A stretch of 64,000 bases of DNA from Bacteroidia bacterium (lineage in GTDB: Bacteria > Bacteroidota > Bacteroidia > J057), in contig JAUIKF010000018.1 of the NCBI GenBank assembly GCA_030430575.1, forward strand, positions 1-64,000. The letters are read 5' to 3'. Position numbers and translations under genes: made by a program. This document shows positions 27,626-35,830 of the stretch, piece after piece. Every line of letters starts with the position of its first letter. The first letter of the stretch is position 1. The notes beneath the pieces are model-generated. The model searched no databases and had not been told where the DNA came from. It saw only the letters and a program-made list of their open reading frames with translations.

Positions 27626-28597
27626 ATGAAAAAGACTAACCTTTTTTTTACAATCATTTTGACTTTGATGATGTCTCAAGCACTCCTTGCACAGACCAAT
27701 GTCAAGTTCGAGATTAAGCACTTGTTGGGCGAAAAACCTTGCGTTTTTGACTCAGTTGCACAAAACAACTTCGCTCAAGACTTTACGGTAACCCGTCTTC
27801 AGTATTACATTTCTAATATCGCTATTACTCATGACACAGGAAAAGTAACCAACGTCACTGATTACTGGATGCTAGTAGATGCTAGTGAGCAAACGCTAGT
27901 TGATCTGGGAAGCTTTGATATCCAACAAGTGGAGGCTATCTCCTTTTATGTAGGGGTAGGACAAGACAAAAATCACGCAGACCCAGCCCTTTATCCTACA
28001 TCTCACCCTTTGGGCCCTAAAGCACCAGCGATGCATTGGGGCTGGTCTGCAGGCTATCGGTTTATTGCTATGGAAGGTCATTCAGGCGCGAATATGAGCG
28101 TGTATCAATTACATGGCCTGGGAGATGTTAATTATTTTAAAACGGAGGTTATTTCACCGATGACCACTCCGTTTACTAATGGCGTGGTTATCAGCCTGGA
28201 TGCTGATTATACCAGGGCTTTGGAGAACATTGACATGAGTTCAGGGGTCTTTGTACACGGAGATTACGGAGCGGCTAAACAAGCCTTGCTCAATTTCCAA
28301 GGCTTCGTTTTCTCTTCTGGTGTTACCAATACCGCTATTGACGACAAACTGGATGCTCCCGTTTTCCAGCTTTTCCCAAACCCTACAACTATTGGACAGG
28401 TTTCTCTGAGAATACAAGACGCGCTGGCATCTTATGAAGTACAGGTAAGCGACCTACTAGGAAGAAAAGTGTATCAGGCAAAAGTTGCCCTCAGTCAAAC
28501 AAATGTGAGCCTTCCTATTGAGGATAGCGGTATCTATTTGGTTTCACTCATCAAGGATGGCAAGTCTATGGCTACACAGAAATTGGTGGTGAAGTAA
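27626..28597 (+). CDS. MbnP-family protein with T9SS sorting domain
   Basis: A 323-residue exported protein. Signal peptide 1-22; MbnP-like fold with VKFEIKHLLGEKPC, VTRLQYYISNIAI, and AMHWGWSAGYRFIAMEG holding the conserved Trp pair (W138, W140). In characterised pairs, the diheme enzyme MbnH oxidises a Trp of MbnP to kynurenine, creating a copper-binding protein. Two MbnH-like genes follow at 28636 and 29657. A type A T9SS sorting domain (FQLFPNPTTIGQVSL ... GIYLVSLIKDGK) sends this MbnP to the surface, unlike periplasmic MbnP proteins. Confidence 0.87.
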   Translation: MKKTNLFFTIILTLMMSQALLAQTNVKFEIKHLLGEKPCVFDSVAQNNFAQDFTVTRLQYYISNIAITHDTGKVTNVTDYWMLVDASEQTLVDLGSFDIQQVEAISFYVGVGQDKNHADPALYPTSHPLGPKAPAMHWGWSAGYRFIAMEGHSGANMSVYQLHGLGDVNYFKTEVISPMTTPFTNGVVISLDADYTRALENIDMSSGVFVHGDYGAAKQALLNFQGFVFSSGVTNTAIDDKLDAPVFQLFPNPTTIGQVSLRIQDALASYEVQVSDLLGRKVYQAKVALSQTNVSLPIEDSGIYLVSLIKDGKSMATQKLVVK

Positions 28598-28635
28598 AGG
28601 AATAATTTGAGTTTAATAGCTCGTTTAAAACGCTT

Positions 28636-29652
28636 ATGCGCCAGTTCATTTTCCTTATAACCCTCGGAATCACCTGCCAGCTATTTTGGGCATGTGAGGA
28701 GTCAGAACCGCTGACTCCTCCAGCGCTCATGGAAATACCTGTGGGATTCCCAGGAATGGAATTCCCAGAAGGGAATAAATTTACGATGGCTCGCTGGGAG
28801 CTGGGCAAAAAGCTTTTTTATGACCCTGTGCTTTCCGTGGATAGCAGTTTGAGTTGTGCCAGTTGCCATAAGCAGGCACTCGCTTTTGCAGATGACGTGG
28901 CGTTTAGCGATGGGGTAATGGGACGTGCTGGAACAAGAAATTCCCCTTCACTCGCCAATATCGGCTATCATCCGTATTTCACCCGTGAAGGGGGCGTCCA
29001 GACTTTGGAGATGCAAATATTGGTGCCAATCCAGGAGCATAATGAATTTGCTTTCAACATCGTCTACATCGCTGAGCGTCTCAATCGAGATTCGGTGTAT
29101 GTGCAGATTAGCCGAGAAGCCTATGGACGTGTGCCTGATCCTTTTGTGATTACGCGATCGATTTCGTGCTTTGAGCGGAGCTTGATCAGTGGAAATAGTG
29201 CCTATGATCGCTTTGAGTTTCAGGGAGAGGATAAAGCGTTGGATAAGGAGGAAAAAGCGGGGATGGACTTGTTTTTTAGCGAAAAAACGGCCTGTGGGAG
29301 TTGTCATGGTGGATTCAACTTTACCAATTATGCGTTTGAGAATAATGGCTTGTACCAAAGTTATCCTGATCCTGGCAGGTTTCGCCTAACGGGAGACCCC
29401 GCAGATTCCGCACGCTTCAAAGTACCCAGCTTGCGCAATGTGGCCCTCACTGCGCCATATATGCATGATGGCTCTTTAGAAGACCTCGAAGCGGTCATCG
29501 ACCATTACCAAGCTGGTGGAAAAGGCCATCCGAATCAGAGCAAAGAGGTTCGCCCTTTTTCCCTTACAGAAAAGGAAAAAAGGCAACTGATTGCCTTTTT
29601 ATCCAGCTTGACAGATGTTGGATTTATTACCAATGAACACTTTCAAAAATGA
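28636..29652 (+). CDS. MbnH/MauG-like diheme cytochrome c peroxidase, lipoprotein
   Basis: A 338-residue lipoprotein (lipobox LFWAC) of the bacterial cytochrome c peroxidase family. Two c-type heme motifs are present: CASCHK (C74, C77, H78) and CGSCHG (C220, C223, H224). Typical family segments are GTRNSPSLANIGYHPYFTREGG and FKVPSLRNVALTAPYMHDGS, with the second-heme Met/His region near the end. It follows mbnP by 38 nt and overlaps nothing; the next homologue starts 4 nt after its stop. Likely role: oxidative modification of the MbnP protein or peroxide removal. Confidence 0.9.
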   Translation: MRQFIFLITLGITCQLFWACEESEPLTPPALMEIPVGFPGMEFPEGNKFTMARWELGKKLFYDPVLSVDSSLSCASCHKQALAFADDVAFSDGVMGRAGTRNSPSLANIGYHPYFTREGGVQTLEMQILVPIQEHNEFAFNIVYIAERLNRDSVYVQISREAYGRVPDPFVITRSISCFERSLISGNSAYDRFEFQGEDKALDKEEKAGMDLFFSEKTACGSCHGGFNFTNYAFENNGLYQSYPDPGRFRLTGDPADSARFKVPSLRNVALTAPYMHDGSLEDLEAVIDHYQAGGKGHPNQSKEVRPFSLTEKEKRQLIAFLSSLTDVGFITNEHFQK

Positions 29653-29656
29653 TGTA

Positions 29657-30748
29657 ATGAAATATTTTCCTTATTTACTCTTCATCGCAGCCATGCTCAT
29701 TTATGCATGCAAAGATGATACAGACCCCGTCATTGATCCTCCTCCTCCAGTCTATGATGCTACCCCATACGACTTCAAATTTGGCAACTTAGCTGCCCCT
29801 ACCTTACCGAGCGACAATGCCCTTACGGTACAGGGCGTAAAACTGGGCCGCTCCCTTTTTTATGAGACCCAACTCTCCAAGGATGGTAGTCAGTCTTGTG
29901 CGAGTTGCCACCGCCAGCCAGATGGTTTTTCCGATAGCCTGCGGTTTTCGCTGGGCGTGGAAGGCCTAGAAGGCAAGCGACAAGCTATGCCTGTGTTTAA
30001 CATGGCCTGGCATACGAATGAATTTTTCTGGGATGGGCGTGCCCATTTGCTTAGAGATCAGGCACTATTGCCGATTCAAGATCCACTTGAGATGAATGAA
30101 ACCCTGGAGAATGTGGTCGCCAAGCTCAGCGCAGATACGGCCTACACCAACCAGTTTGTTCGTGCTTTTGGAGATATGACCATCAACCCTGAACGCATTT
30201 CCTTGGCCTTAGAGCAGTTTATGAATTCGATTGTTTCTTATAATTCTAAATACGACCAGTACCTAGCTGGAACGGCTCAGCTCACGGAAAGTGAGGAAAG
30301 AGGGCGTGAATTGTATTTTGCAGAATACAATCCCTTTTTTCCTGCGTTATCAGGCGCTGACTGCCAGCATTGTCACGGCGGAGATAATTTTGAGAATGAT
30401 CTATACATGAACAATGGCCTTGATCTGGAATCCAATATCTCAGATTTAGGAAGAGAAATGGCCACAATGGATGCAAGTGATCGTGGGAAATTTAAGGTGC
30501 CTTCTTTGCGGAATGTAGCTGTCACGGCACCCTATATGCACGATGGCAGGTTCAAAACGCTGGAAGAGGTCATCGACCATTATGATCATGGCTTGCAACC
30601 TTCCCCGACGCTTGATCCTGCTTTGGAAAACACGCGCGGAACGGGGCTGATGCTCTCAGACCAGGATAAGACAGACCTTGTAAACTTTTTAAAAACCCTT
30701 ACTGATCAGGATTTCCTGACTGAGGAAGCCTATAAAAGCCCATTTTAG
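29657..30748 (+). CDS. Second MbnH/MauG-like diheme cytochrome c peroxidase, lipoprotein
   Basis: A 363-residue lipoprotein (lipobox LIYAC, Cys about 17) with heme motifs CASCHR (C81, C84, H85) and CQHCHG (C236, C239, H240). The segments FKVPSLRNVAVTAPYMHDGRFKTLEE are shared with the upstream copy. ATG 29657 is 4 nt after the upstream stop; longer in-frame TTG/ATG starts at 29615 and 29633 would overlap that gene and break the lipoprotein signal. Why two diheme enzymes accompany one MbnP is unclear; one may act on a different substrate. The gene is followed by a strong terminator. Confidence 0.9.
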   Translation: MKYFPYLLFIAAMLIYACKDDTDPVIDPPPPVYDATPYDFKFGNLAAPTLPSDNALTVQGVKLGRSLFYETQLSKDGSQSCASCHRQPDGFSDSLRFSLGVEGLEGKRQAMPVFNMAWHTNEFFWDGRAHLLRDQALLPIQDPLEMNETLENVVAKLSADTAYTNQFVRAFGDMTINPERISLALEQFMNSIVSYNSKYDQYLAGTAQLTESEERGRELYFAEYNPFFPALSGADCQHCHGGDNFENDLYMNNGLDLESNISDLGREMATMDASDRGKFKVPSLRNVAVTAPYMHDGRFKTLEEVIDHYDHGLQPSPTLDPALENTRGTGLMLSDQDKTDLVNFLKTLTDQDFLTEEAYKSPF

Positions 30749-30768
30749 GTAAAGTAGTTTTCTTTGGG

Positions 30769-30842
30769 AGCCACAGGCTGCACTGACTGAGACGCGTTAA
30801 TGTAAAAACAGTCTAGGTCAGTGCAGAATCTGTGGCTTTTTT
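30769..30842 (+). terminator. Intrinsic terminator at the end of the metal island
   Basis: A two-part stem: AGCCACAG (30769-30776) pairs with CTGTGGCT (30830-30837), and TGCACTGAC (30779-30787) with GTCAGTGCA (30817-30825), followed by a T run to 30842. It ends the rightward mbnP/peroxidase operon, just before the oppositely oriented mobile-element operon. Confidence 0.85.
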
Positions 30843-30855
30843 ATTAGTACACAGC

Positions 30856-31452
30856 CTATATCTCACATGTTAGCGCGCAACTTTCAAATGGCGGGTCGCC
30901 ACGTTCAGGGCAATTCCCAGAATAGATACAGGCCTCATCAGTAATGCTTTCATTGAGTTTCTGTATTGCTTCAGAATTATTATCACCAAAGTAAAGTAGG
31001 ATTTGGGCTTCTTCTTGGGTGATGTACTGAGCAAGGGCATCGTTAATTTCTCCATTCACATATAGCCGCAATACTTTTTCATCACTCACACAGTATTCTT
31101 CTCCTAAATCAGTTGCTAAACAATCATCCATGAGCCTAAAGCCAAGTGAATCAAGAAATTCTCCTAGTGCTAATTCATCAGCATGTCGGTGCAGCATAGT
31201 ATCGACTCCGTCATGCAGGTGAAAACTTAGATGTTTGGGATCATATGTTGTTGACTGATATTTGTCAGCAGTAAGATCAACTTTTGAACCGTTAATGTAC
31301 ATTACAAAATCACTATGCACATGAACCGTATCGCCATGTGACTGGGTAGTAGATTGATTATTCATATCAAGAATACCTGTATGCCAAACCGCCCATCCTC
31401 CCACTATAAGCAGGATTGCCCCCATAAGGAGGTATTGATGTTTCTTTGTCAT
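30856..31452 (-). CDS. Small membrane-anchored Cys/His protein (unknown family, CPR-like)
   Basis: A 198-residue protein with one N-terminal TM (about 7-27). It has a VHVHSDFVMYINGSKVDL strand-rich core, then HLSFHLHDGVDTMLHRHADE with paired His, and several Cys (DDCLA, EYCVSD). A C-terminal knuckle reads CIYSGNCPERGDPPFESCALTCEI-like, with five Cys in 24 residues. I recognise the ...YSGxCPERG... ending from uncharacterised proteins of Patescibacteria and some Archaea, but know no function. Last gene of the CsoR-led operon. Extracytoplasmic metal or disulfide chemistry is the best guess. Confidence 0.65.
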   Translation of the reverse strand: MTKKHQYLLMGAILLIVGGWAVWHTGILDMNNQSTTQSHGDTVHVHSDFVMYINGSKVDLTADKYQSTTYDPKHLSFHLHDGVDTMLHRHADELALGEFLDSLGFRLMDDCLATDLGEEYCVSDEKVLRLYVNGEINDALAQYITQEEAQILLYFGDNNSEAIQKLNESITDEACIYSGNCPERGDPPFESCALTCEI

Positions 31453-31457
31453 AAGAG

Positions 31458-32510
31458 TTAATTTGAAGTACTTAGACCAGACGTATTCCAGGCGTTTATT
31501 CCGCCATCAAGGTGAAGTACGCTGCTAAATCCGAGCTCTTCCATTAACTGTAAAGTCTTTCCTGAACGACTACCACTGCTACAGTATAAAAGATACTTGT
31601 CGTCAGGTTTCAGCGCGGCAATTTGTTCTGCAAAGTCACTTTCATAAAAATCAATTTCTAGGGCACTATCAATGATTTTTCCGCCAGCAATTTCTTGCGG
31701 TGTTCTGACATCAATCACAGTATAGTCGCCTGAAAGGGCTAATTTCTTAAAATCAGTTGTGTTAATGGAGTGATGATCATCGCCACTATTGTGCCCCGTA
31801 GGCGCATCGTTATCATGATGACCGTCACTGTTGTCGTGACCTTCAGGAACCTTTACGGCACTCTTCATACCCATTAATGGGTCACCATCATGGTGGCCGT
31901 CACTATTATTATGACCAGCCTCCATGTCGTTATCATGATGACCATCGCTATTATCGTGCATAGCTTCTGAAGTTGGAGCTTGGAACATTGATTTAAGTTC
32001 GTGCCCATGTTTTTCAGTAGATATTGGAATGCTGCGGAATATATTTTCCGAACTCTTGGCTCCAGCATAGTTTAGCCCTCCTAGAATAACTGACAAAACA
32101 ATGATTCCAGCGATAATCTTCTTGGCTACAGCTAATTTTGAGAGAATGCGTGCACCCACGATTACAGCCACTAATTCTAGAAGTGCAACAATAGCATCAA
32201 ATTGCCCAAAGGCTTCTGGGTAGGCTGCGAATGGTGCATTCATGATTCGCGTAAAGAGCCATAACGTAAGTAGTGCCCCATGAACAACCATGAGGATTTT
32301 GGTGGTTCTAATTCTCTTTTCAGGGTGCAGAAGCGCATACAGTCCCAATGCAAATTGCACAGTACCCATAAAGGTGAAGTACCAAAGCTCGATGAAGTTC
32401 TCTCGGTGCATGAGAGAAACAATAACGAGGTGAATAAGTCCGCTGGCAATGGTTAGACCAGCAAACCAATAATCTATTTTTTTATTTGGCGTAGCCGATA
32501 TTGTTTTCAT
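31458..32510 (-). CDS. Membrane rhodanese with His/Asp-rich repeats
   Basis: A 350-residue protein. The first about 155 residues make four to five TM helices (DYWFAGLTIASGLIHLVIV ... KIIAGIIVLSVILGGLNYAG). Residues about 175-255 are extracytoplasmic with four repeats of the form H-D/N-N-S-D-G-H-H-D-N-D, a strong metal-binding pattern. Residues about 260-345 form a rhodanese domain: DYTVIDVRTPQEIAGGK, active-site loop YCSSGSRSGKT with catalytic Cys, and GFSSVLHLDGGINAWN. It could pass sulfane sulfur to, or store, copper outside the membrane. Six nt separate it from the next gene. No known family has this whole architecture as far as I recall. Confidence 0.78.
   Translation of the reverse strand: MKTISATPNKKIDYWFAGLTIASGLIHLVIVSLMHRENFIELWYFTFMGTVQFALGLYALLHPEKRIRTTKILMVVHGALLTLWLFTRIMNAPFAAYPEAFGQFDAIVALLELVAVIVGARILSKLAVAKKIIAGIIVLSVILGGLNYAGAKSSENIFRSIPISTEKHGHELKSMFQAPTSEAMHDNSDGHHDNDMEAGHNNSDGHHDGDPLMGMKSAVKVPEGHDNSDGHHDNDAPTGHNSGDDHHSINTTDFKKLALSGDYTVIDVRTPQEIAGGKIIDSALEIDFYESDFAEQIAALKPDDKYLLYCSSGSRSGKTLQLMEELGFSSVLHLDGGINAWNTSGLSTSN
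31772..31975 (-). repeat. Coding tandem repeats (His/Asp-rich) in the membrane rhodanese
   Basis: Imperfect about 33-nt units encoding H-D/N-N-S-D-G-H-H-D-N-D occur four times, at spacing 15-35 codons apart. Variation between units shows they are not a recent slip. See the rhodanese gene for the protein view. Confidence 0.6.
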
Positions 32511-32523
32511 GGTTAATATTGTG

Positions 32524-33063
32524 TTAAGTAATAATTTCTTCGGCAGGGTTAGTGATACAGACCGCCCCTTCGTTCATTTTCTTGAGTAAAGACCTAATTG
32601 AGAACCCAAGAACGACAGTGCCGATATACAAGAACTCCTCCCCTCCCAACGGAAGAGTCGCCAATAGTGACGTCGCTCCAATTACAGTCAGTAGCGGAGT
32701 CAGTATTAGTGATCCACAAGCAGCACATCCAATTCCAAAGATCCCGAGAACACTGCCACCAACTCCTTTGAGGCTTGCTCTGGTAAGCTTAAACCTTTGA
32801 ACATATGCAATCAATGCTACGACGTACATACCCATGACCAATCCTAACAACGCTATCGAGACAAGTGACAAAACAGTATTGTTGCTGGTTATTACTCCTA
32901 GAAATGACCACGAGATGCTTGCATCAATCCCGGCTCGACGTAGTGCAGAAAATGTTCCCAAATGAGGCAAAAGAGTCACGCTAAAGAAAAGCAAGAGGGC
33001 GATTCCAATGGTCACAAGCCAGGGCCACAGAGGTTTGTACAGATTTCGTAATAGCAGCAGCAT
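32524..33063 (-). CDS. Integral membrane protein with CAACG motif (unknown)
   Basis: A 179-residue protein with four predicted TM helices (PWLVTIGIALLLFFSVTLL; VLSLVSIALLGLVMGMYVV; around GIGCAACGSLILTPLLTVIGATS; and FLYIGTVVLGFSIRSLL). The notable feature is CAACG in the third membrane segment, a possible membrane-embedded metal or redox site. It starts 2 nt after dsbA, so a partner role in thiol oxidation is plausible (inferred). I know similar uncharacterised proteins in Patescibacteria and Archaea only by pattern; no function is established. Confidence 0.62.
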   Translation of the reverse strand: MLLLLRNLYKPLWPWLVTIGIALLLFFSVTLLPHLGTFSALRRAGIDASISWSFLGVITSNNTVLSLVSIALLGLVMGMYVVALIAYVQRFKLTRASLKGVGGSVLGIFGIGCAACGSLILTPLLTVIGATSLLATLPLGGEEFLYIGTVVLGFSIRSLLKKMNEGAVCITNPAEEIIT

Positions 33064-33065
33064 AC

Positions 33066-33788
33066 TTAGCTAGCAAGTACCATTTCAATTAACCGGGAGA
33101 CTGCTTCGATCGGTTGTGCTCCATTAAGAGGAATTTTATTGCCGTCAGGTAGCATAATTATGCTCCAAGGGGTGCCTTGTCCGCCAGTATCGACTGCGTT
33201 TTGCAGGTTACGCTCTACTTTGCCAGCAAATTTTTCACTGTCGATACAGTCATAAAATTCACTAAGATCGAAGCTCATCTCTCCAGCAATTTGTGGCAGA
33301 ACCTCTTCCAAGTTGGTTCGATTATTCGATGGTGTAAGCTCAAGGAAACGATCACTAAACTGCCAAAATCCGTCAGATCCTTGCTGGTCAGCCGCACATT
33401 CAGCTGCAAGGGCTTCGCGCCTAGCTTTCACGGGGTGTAGTGACTCGATGGGCCAATGACGGTATATCCAGGCGACATCATCACCATATTCATCAACAAC
33501 CTCCTTCATGGTGTCATGGAATCGCTTACAGAATGGACACTCATAATCTGAGTATTCGATGATAGTGATTTTAGGGGTTTTGCTACCTCGTACATGGTCA
33601 GTTTTGTCTACAGGGAGCACATTCTCAAGAGGATTTTTTTGTGGTGCAGTAGGCTGTGTTTCTGTGCCATTAGAATTTACCTGGGCAATCTGACTGGGTG
33701 ACGAAGATTGTTCTGTATTGGTAAAGGCTATTGTTCCTGCGATAAGTACGCCAGTGATAATAATGGCAATTGGTGTGGTTAGCTTCAT
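33066..33788 (-). CDS. dsbA: DsbA-family thiol-disulfide oxidoreductase, membrane-anchored
   Basis: A 240-residue protein: N-terminal anchor (about 4-22), a Ser/Gln/Pro-rich linker, and a thioredoxin/DsbA domain with EYSDYECPFCKRFHD (active-site CPFC), an inserted helical domain (about 110-190), and the cis-Pro loop GGQGTPWSIIM. It would oxidise protein thiols outside the membrane. A second Cys pair lies at AECAAD and YDCIDS. In this operon it probably acts with the CAACG membrane protein and DUF1573 proteins. The family is common in Patescibacteria, where it is often the sole Dsb-like enzyme. Confidence 0.88.
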   Translation of the reverse strand: MKLTTPIAIIITGVLIAGTIAFTNTEQSSSPSQIAQVNSNGTETQPTAPQKNPLENVLPVDKTDHVRGSKTPKITIIEYSDYECPFCKRFHDTMKEVVDEYGDDVAWIYRHWPIESLHPVKARREALAAECAADQQGSDGFWQFSDRFLELTPSNNRTNLEEVLPQIAGEMSFDLSEFYDCIDSEKFAGKVERNLQNAVDTGGQGTPWSIIMLPDGNKIPLNGAQPIEAVSRLIEMVLAS

Positions 33789-33809
33789 GATAGTTAAGGG
33801 TTAATCTTG

Positions 33810-34358
33810 TTAGTACTTCACTTGTGCTGCTTTCACCGCAACAATGGTTTCGAAAAGGTATCCCACAGCGAAAATCACTATGATCCATGATCTCCATGCG
33901 ACTGACGGAATCCAGAGTGGAGCCACAGAGTTTAGAACTTCCCCCCATACAAATGCGATTGCAGCTGTGAATAGTATTGCCGTTGTGAGTGAAAAGTTCT
34001 TTGTCAAATAGTCCACTGATTCTTTGAGGTACAAGAACATGGCTGGATATCCAATTAAAAGTATGAGGGCTAGAAAATAGATCTCTTCATACACCCCAAC
34101 ATATTCCCAAGATTTGGTGAGAAGTCGAAATGCTTCCACTATGAGACCACTAAAGATGTATAGCACATACTGCCATAACACCTTATTTGTAATGTGCAGC
34201 CTGAAGCTTTTTTGGTTCAGTGCTCTTAACACTAAAAATAGTCCCACGATTACTAGTAGATACCACAATGGTTCTTTCCATACGAATGCAGACAAGATAC
34301 CCGTTGACACAACGAAACAGCCAATCATTATGGGTATTTTTGAGTTTACCTGTCTCAT
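33810..34358 (-). CDS. Multi-pass membrane protein of unknown function
   Basis: A 182-residue very hydrophobic protein with about six TM segments (IMIGCFVVSTGILSAFVW; LLVIVGLFLVL; VLYIFSGLIVEAF; LALILLIGYPAMFLYL; TTAILFTAAIAFVWGE; IIVIFAVGYLFETIV). One Cys in TM1, and E/W residues in the membrane. I do not recognise a family. It sits between the two DUF1573 genes and dsbA, with 3 and 21 nt gaps, so it belongs to the operon. A transporter or a partner of the thiol system are possible. Confidence 0.6.
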   Translation of the reverse strand: MRQVNSKIPIMIGCFVVSTGILSAFVWKEPLWYLLVIVGLFLVLRALNQKSFRLHITNKVLWQYVLYIFSGLIVEAFRLLTKSWEYVGVYEEIYFLALILLIGYPAMFLYLKESVDYLTKNFSLTTAILFTAAIAFVWGEVLNSVAPLWIPSVAWRSWIIVIFAVGYLFETIVAVKAAQVKY

Positions 34359-34361
34359 ACA

Positions 34362-34847
34362 CTACTCATTTTTGTATACATCCGCCGAAACACGCACCTC
34401 AATCTCTGGTGTTGTGATTGAATTTGTTTTAAGGAAGAGTTGCCTGGTGATCTGACCAGTACCATTAGGGCCGTGAGCCAGGGGGTCGTATATAGCAGTC
34501 AGCGGTACACTTTGACCAGCAGGGATATTGACAGACTTCCTCATGCTTTGGTGCATGCCAAAATCAACTCCACCGACTGAGCCAGTGGTGCAGCCACAAC
34601 TGGTTGAAGCTTGCTCGACGGTGACATCTTCTGTGCCATTATTCGTAAGGGTAAATTCTGTTTCTACATTGCCTGCAAATATATCGATCGAACCAAAGTC
34701 ATGCTCAGAGCGATCGACGGTGATTTCAGCTGCAATGGCTTGAGGAGTACTCATAATACTTTGAGAGGTATCTTTTGAAGAAGAAAGAAAGAAGGCTCCG
34801 ATAATCAACGCTCCTCCAATCAGGATTGTAATAATAGTTTTGTTCAT
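34362..34847 (-). CDS. DUF1573 domain protein, membrane-anchored
   Basis: A 161-residue protein: N-terminal TM (about 7-22), then an Ig-like DUF1573 domain with ITVDRSEHDFGSIDIFAGN, FTLTNNGTEDVTVEQASTSCGCTTG (the family's SCGCT Cys pair at about 80-83) and ITRQLFLKTNSITTPEIEVRV. Such domains are exported and their function is unknown. It lies 20 nt downstream of a gene with the same domain plus rhodanese, so the pair probably acts together in the periplasm. Confidence 0.82.
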   Translation of the reverse strand: MNKTIITILIGGALIIGAFFLSSSKDTSQSIMSTPQAIAAEITVDRSEHDFGSIDIFAGNVETEFTLTNNGTEDVTVEQASTSCGCTTGSVGGVDFGMHQSMRKSVNIPAGQSVPLTAIYDPLAHGPNGTGQITRQLFLKTNSITTPEIEVRVSADVYKNE

Positions 34848-34867
34848 GATGGTGTAATTAATAGTGA

Positions 34868-35794
34868 CTAATTGCCTTCATCGATGTCGACCTGGATGAC
34901 TACTTCAGCTTCGGGGGTATTGGGGTCATTGGTCGGAATAAATACCGTGCGCTTGAATTGCCCCAGAGGTTCCTCATGGAAGTCTGGGTCAAAAATGACC
35001 GTAAGTGTGGCAGACTCGCCAGGCCTAATGATGTTTTGGTCAATGCTTGCTGTAGTGCAACTACAACTGGTGGTGAGCGATCCGACCTCTAGGTTTTCTG
35101 AACCAGGGTTAGAGATGATAAATTCGTGCAATACAGTCCCGCCTGATCTTGGGATAACTCCGAAATCATAAAAGTCATTAGGGATGCTAATTTCTGCACC
35201 TGATGTTGTTACAGGGCTTTTATCTACATTAGCGTTCGTGTTCCAGGCGGGCCCAGAGTAAACCCCAGACGCTGTATACGGATAACCATCTTCCTGCCAG
35301 TGAATCATGCCGCCTTGGATACTCTTGAGATTAGTGTACCCAAGTGAAGTCATGATATTGTAAGCAACTTGGCTGCGAGCGCCACTGCGACAGTAGAGAA
35401 TAATTTCCTTGTCCTTCATGTCAGCTCCTAATCCAATGGTTTCGAGGGTTTGCACCGACAACTCCTCGACAGGAAGTAGTCTTGCGTCTTCTAGGTGGAC
35501 CGTTTCGTATTCATCAGGACGCCTGACGTCCAACAGAATAATATCTTCGTTATTTTTGATTTTGTTTACTACATCGCCAGGGTAAATTTCAAAGCCTGGG
35601 TTGTTGCCATCATGGTGTCCGCTTGTTGCTATTTCAGTTGCTTGATTTTCAGGTTTGTCGGCAATGTGCCTAGAAACGTTTTCTGTGCCTGTGGCTTGCG
35701 TATTGGGAGTGTCATTGTTCTTGAGAAGAAGGAACAGCGCGGCTACGATGATAGCAACCACGACTAGTCCAATGACTGCTTTGGTTGTGTTCAT
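34868..35794 (-). CDS. Rhodanese-DUF1573 fusion protein, membrane-anchored
   Basis: A 308-residue protein: TM anchor (about 6-24), linker with TSGHHDGNNPG (echo of the repeats in the membrane rhodanese), rhodanese domain (about 70-165: IILLDVRRPDEYETVHLED; loop LYCRSGARSQVAY with catalytic Cys; IQGGMIHWQEDGYP), then a DUF1573 domain (about 205-305: FYDFGVIPRSGGTV, LTTSCSCTTASID, FIPTNDPNTPEAEVVIQV). The C-S-C-T pair matches the SCGCT of the neighbouring protein. Fusion of sulfur transfer to a Cys-pair domain suggests extracytoplasmic persulfide or copper-thiol chemistry (inferred). Confidence 0.82.
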   Translation of the reverse strand: MNTTKAVIGLVVVAIIVAALFLLLKNNDTPNTQATGTENVSRHIADKPENQATEIATSGHHDGNNPGFEIYPGDVVNKIKNNEDIILLDVRRPDEYETVHLEDARLLPVEELSVQTLETIGLGADMKDKEIILYCRSGARSQVAYNIMTSLGYTNLKSIQGGMIHWQEDGYPYTASGVYSGPAWNTNANVDKSPVTTSGAEISIPNDFYDFGVIPRSGGTVLHEFIISNPGSENLEVGSLTTSCSCTTASIDQNIIRPGESATLTVIFDPDFHEEPLGQFKRTVFIPTNDPNTPEAEVVIQVDIDEGN

Positions 35795-35830
35795 GTTGTG
35801 TGGTTAGATTAACTAATAAAGTATTCTAAC

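Noticed and set aside
31772-31975. Repeats considered as a CRISPR-like or tandem DNA array
   Set aside because: They encode an in-frame His/Asp protein repeat, units differ and spacing is unequal; no spacers.
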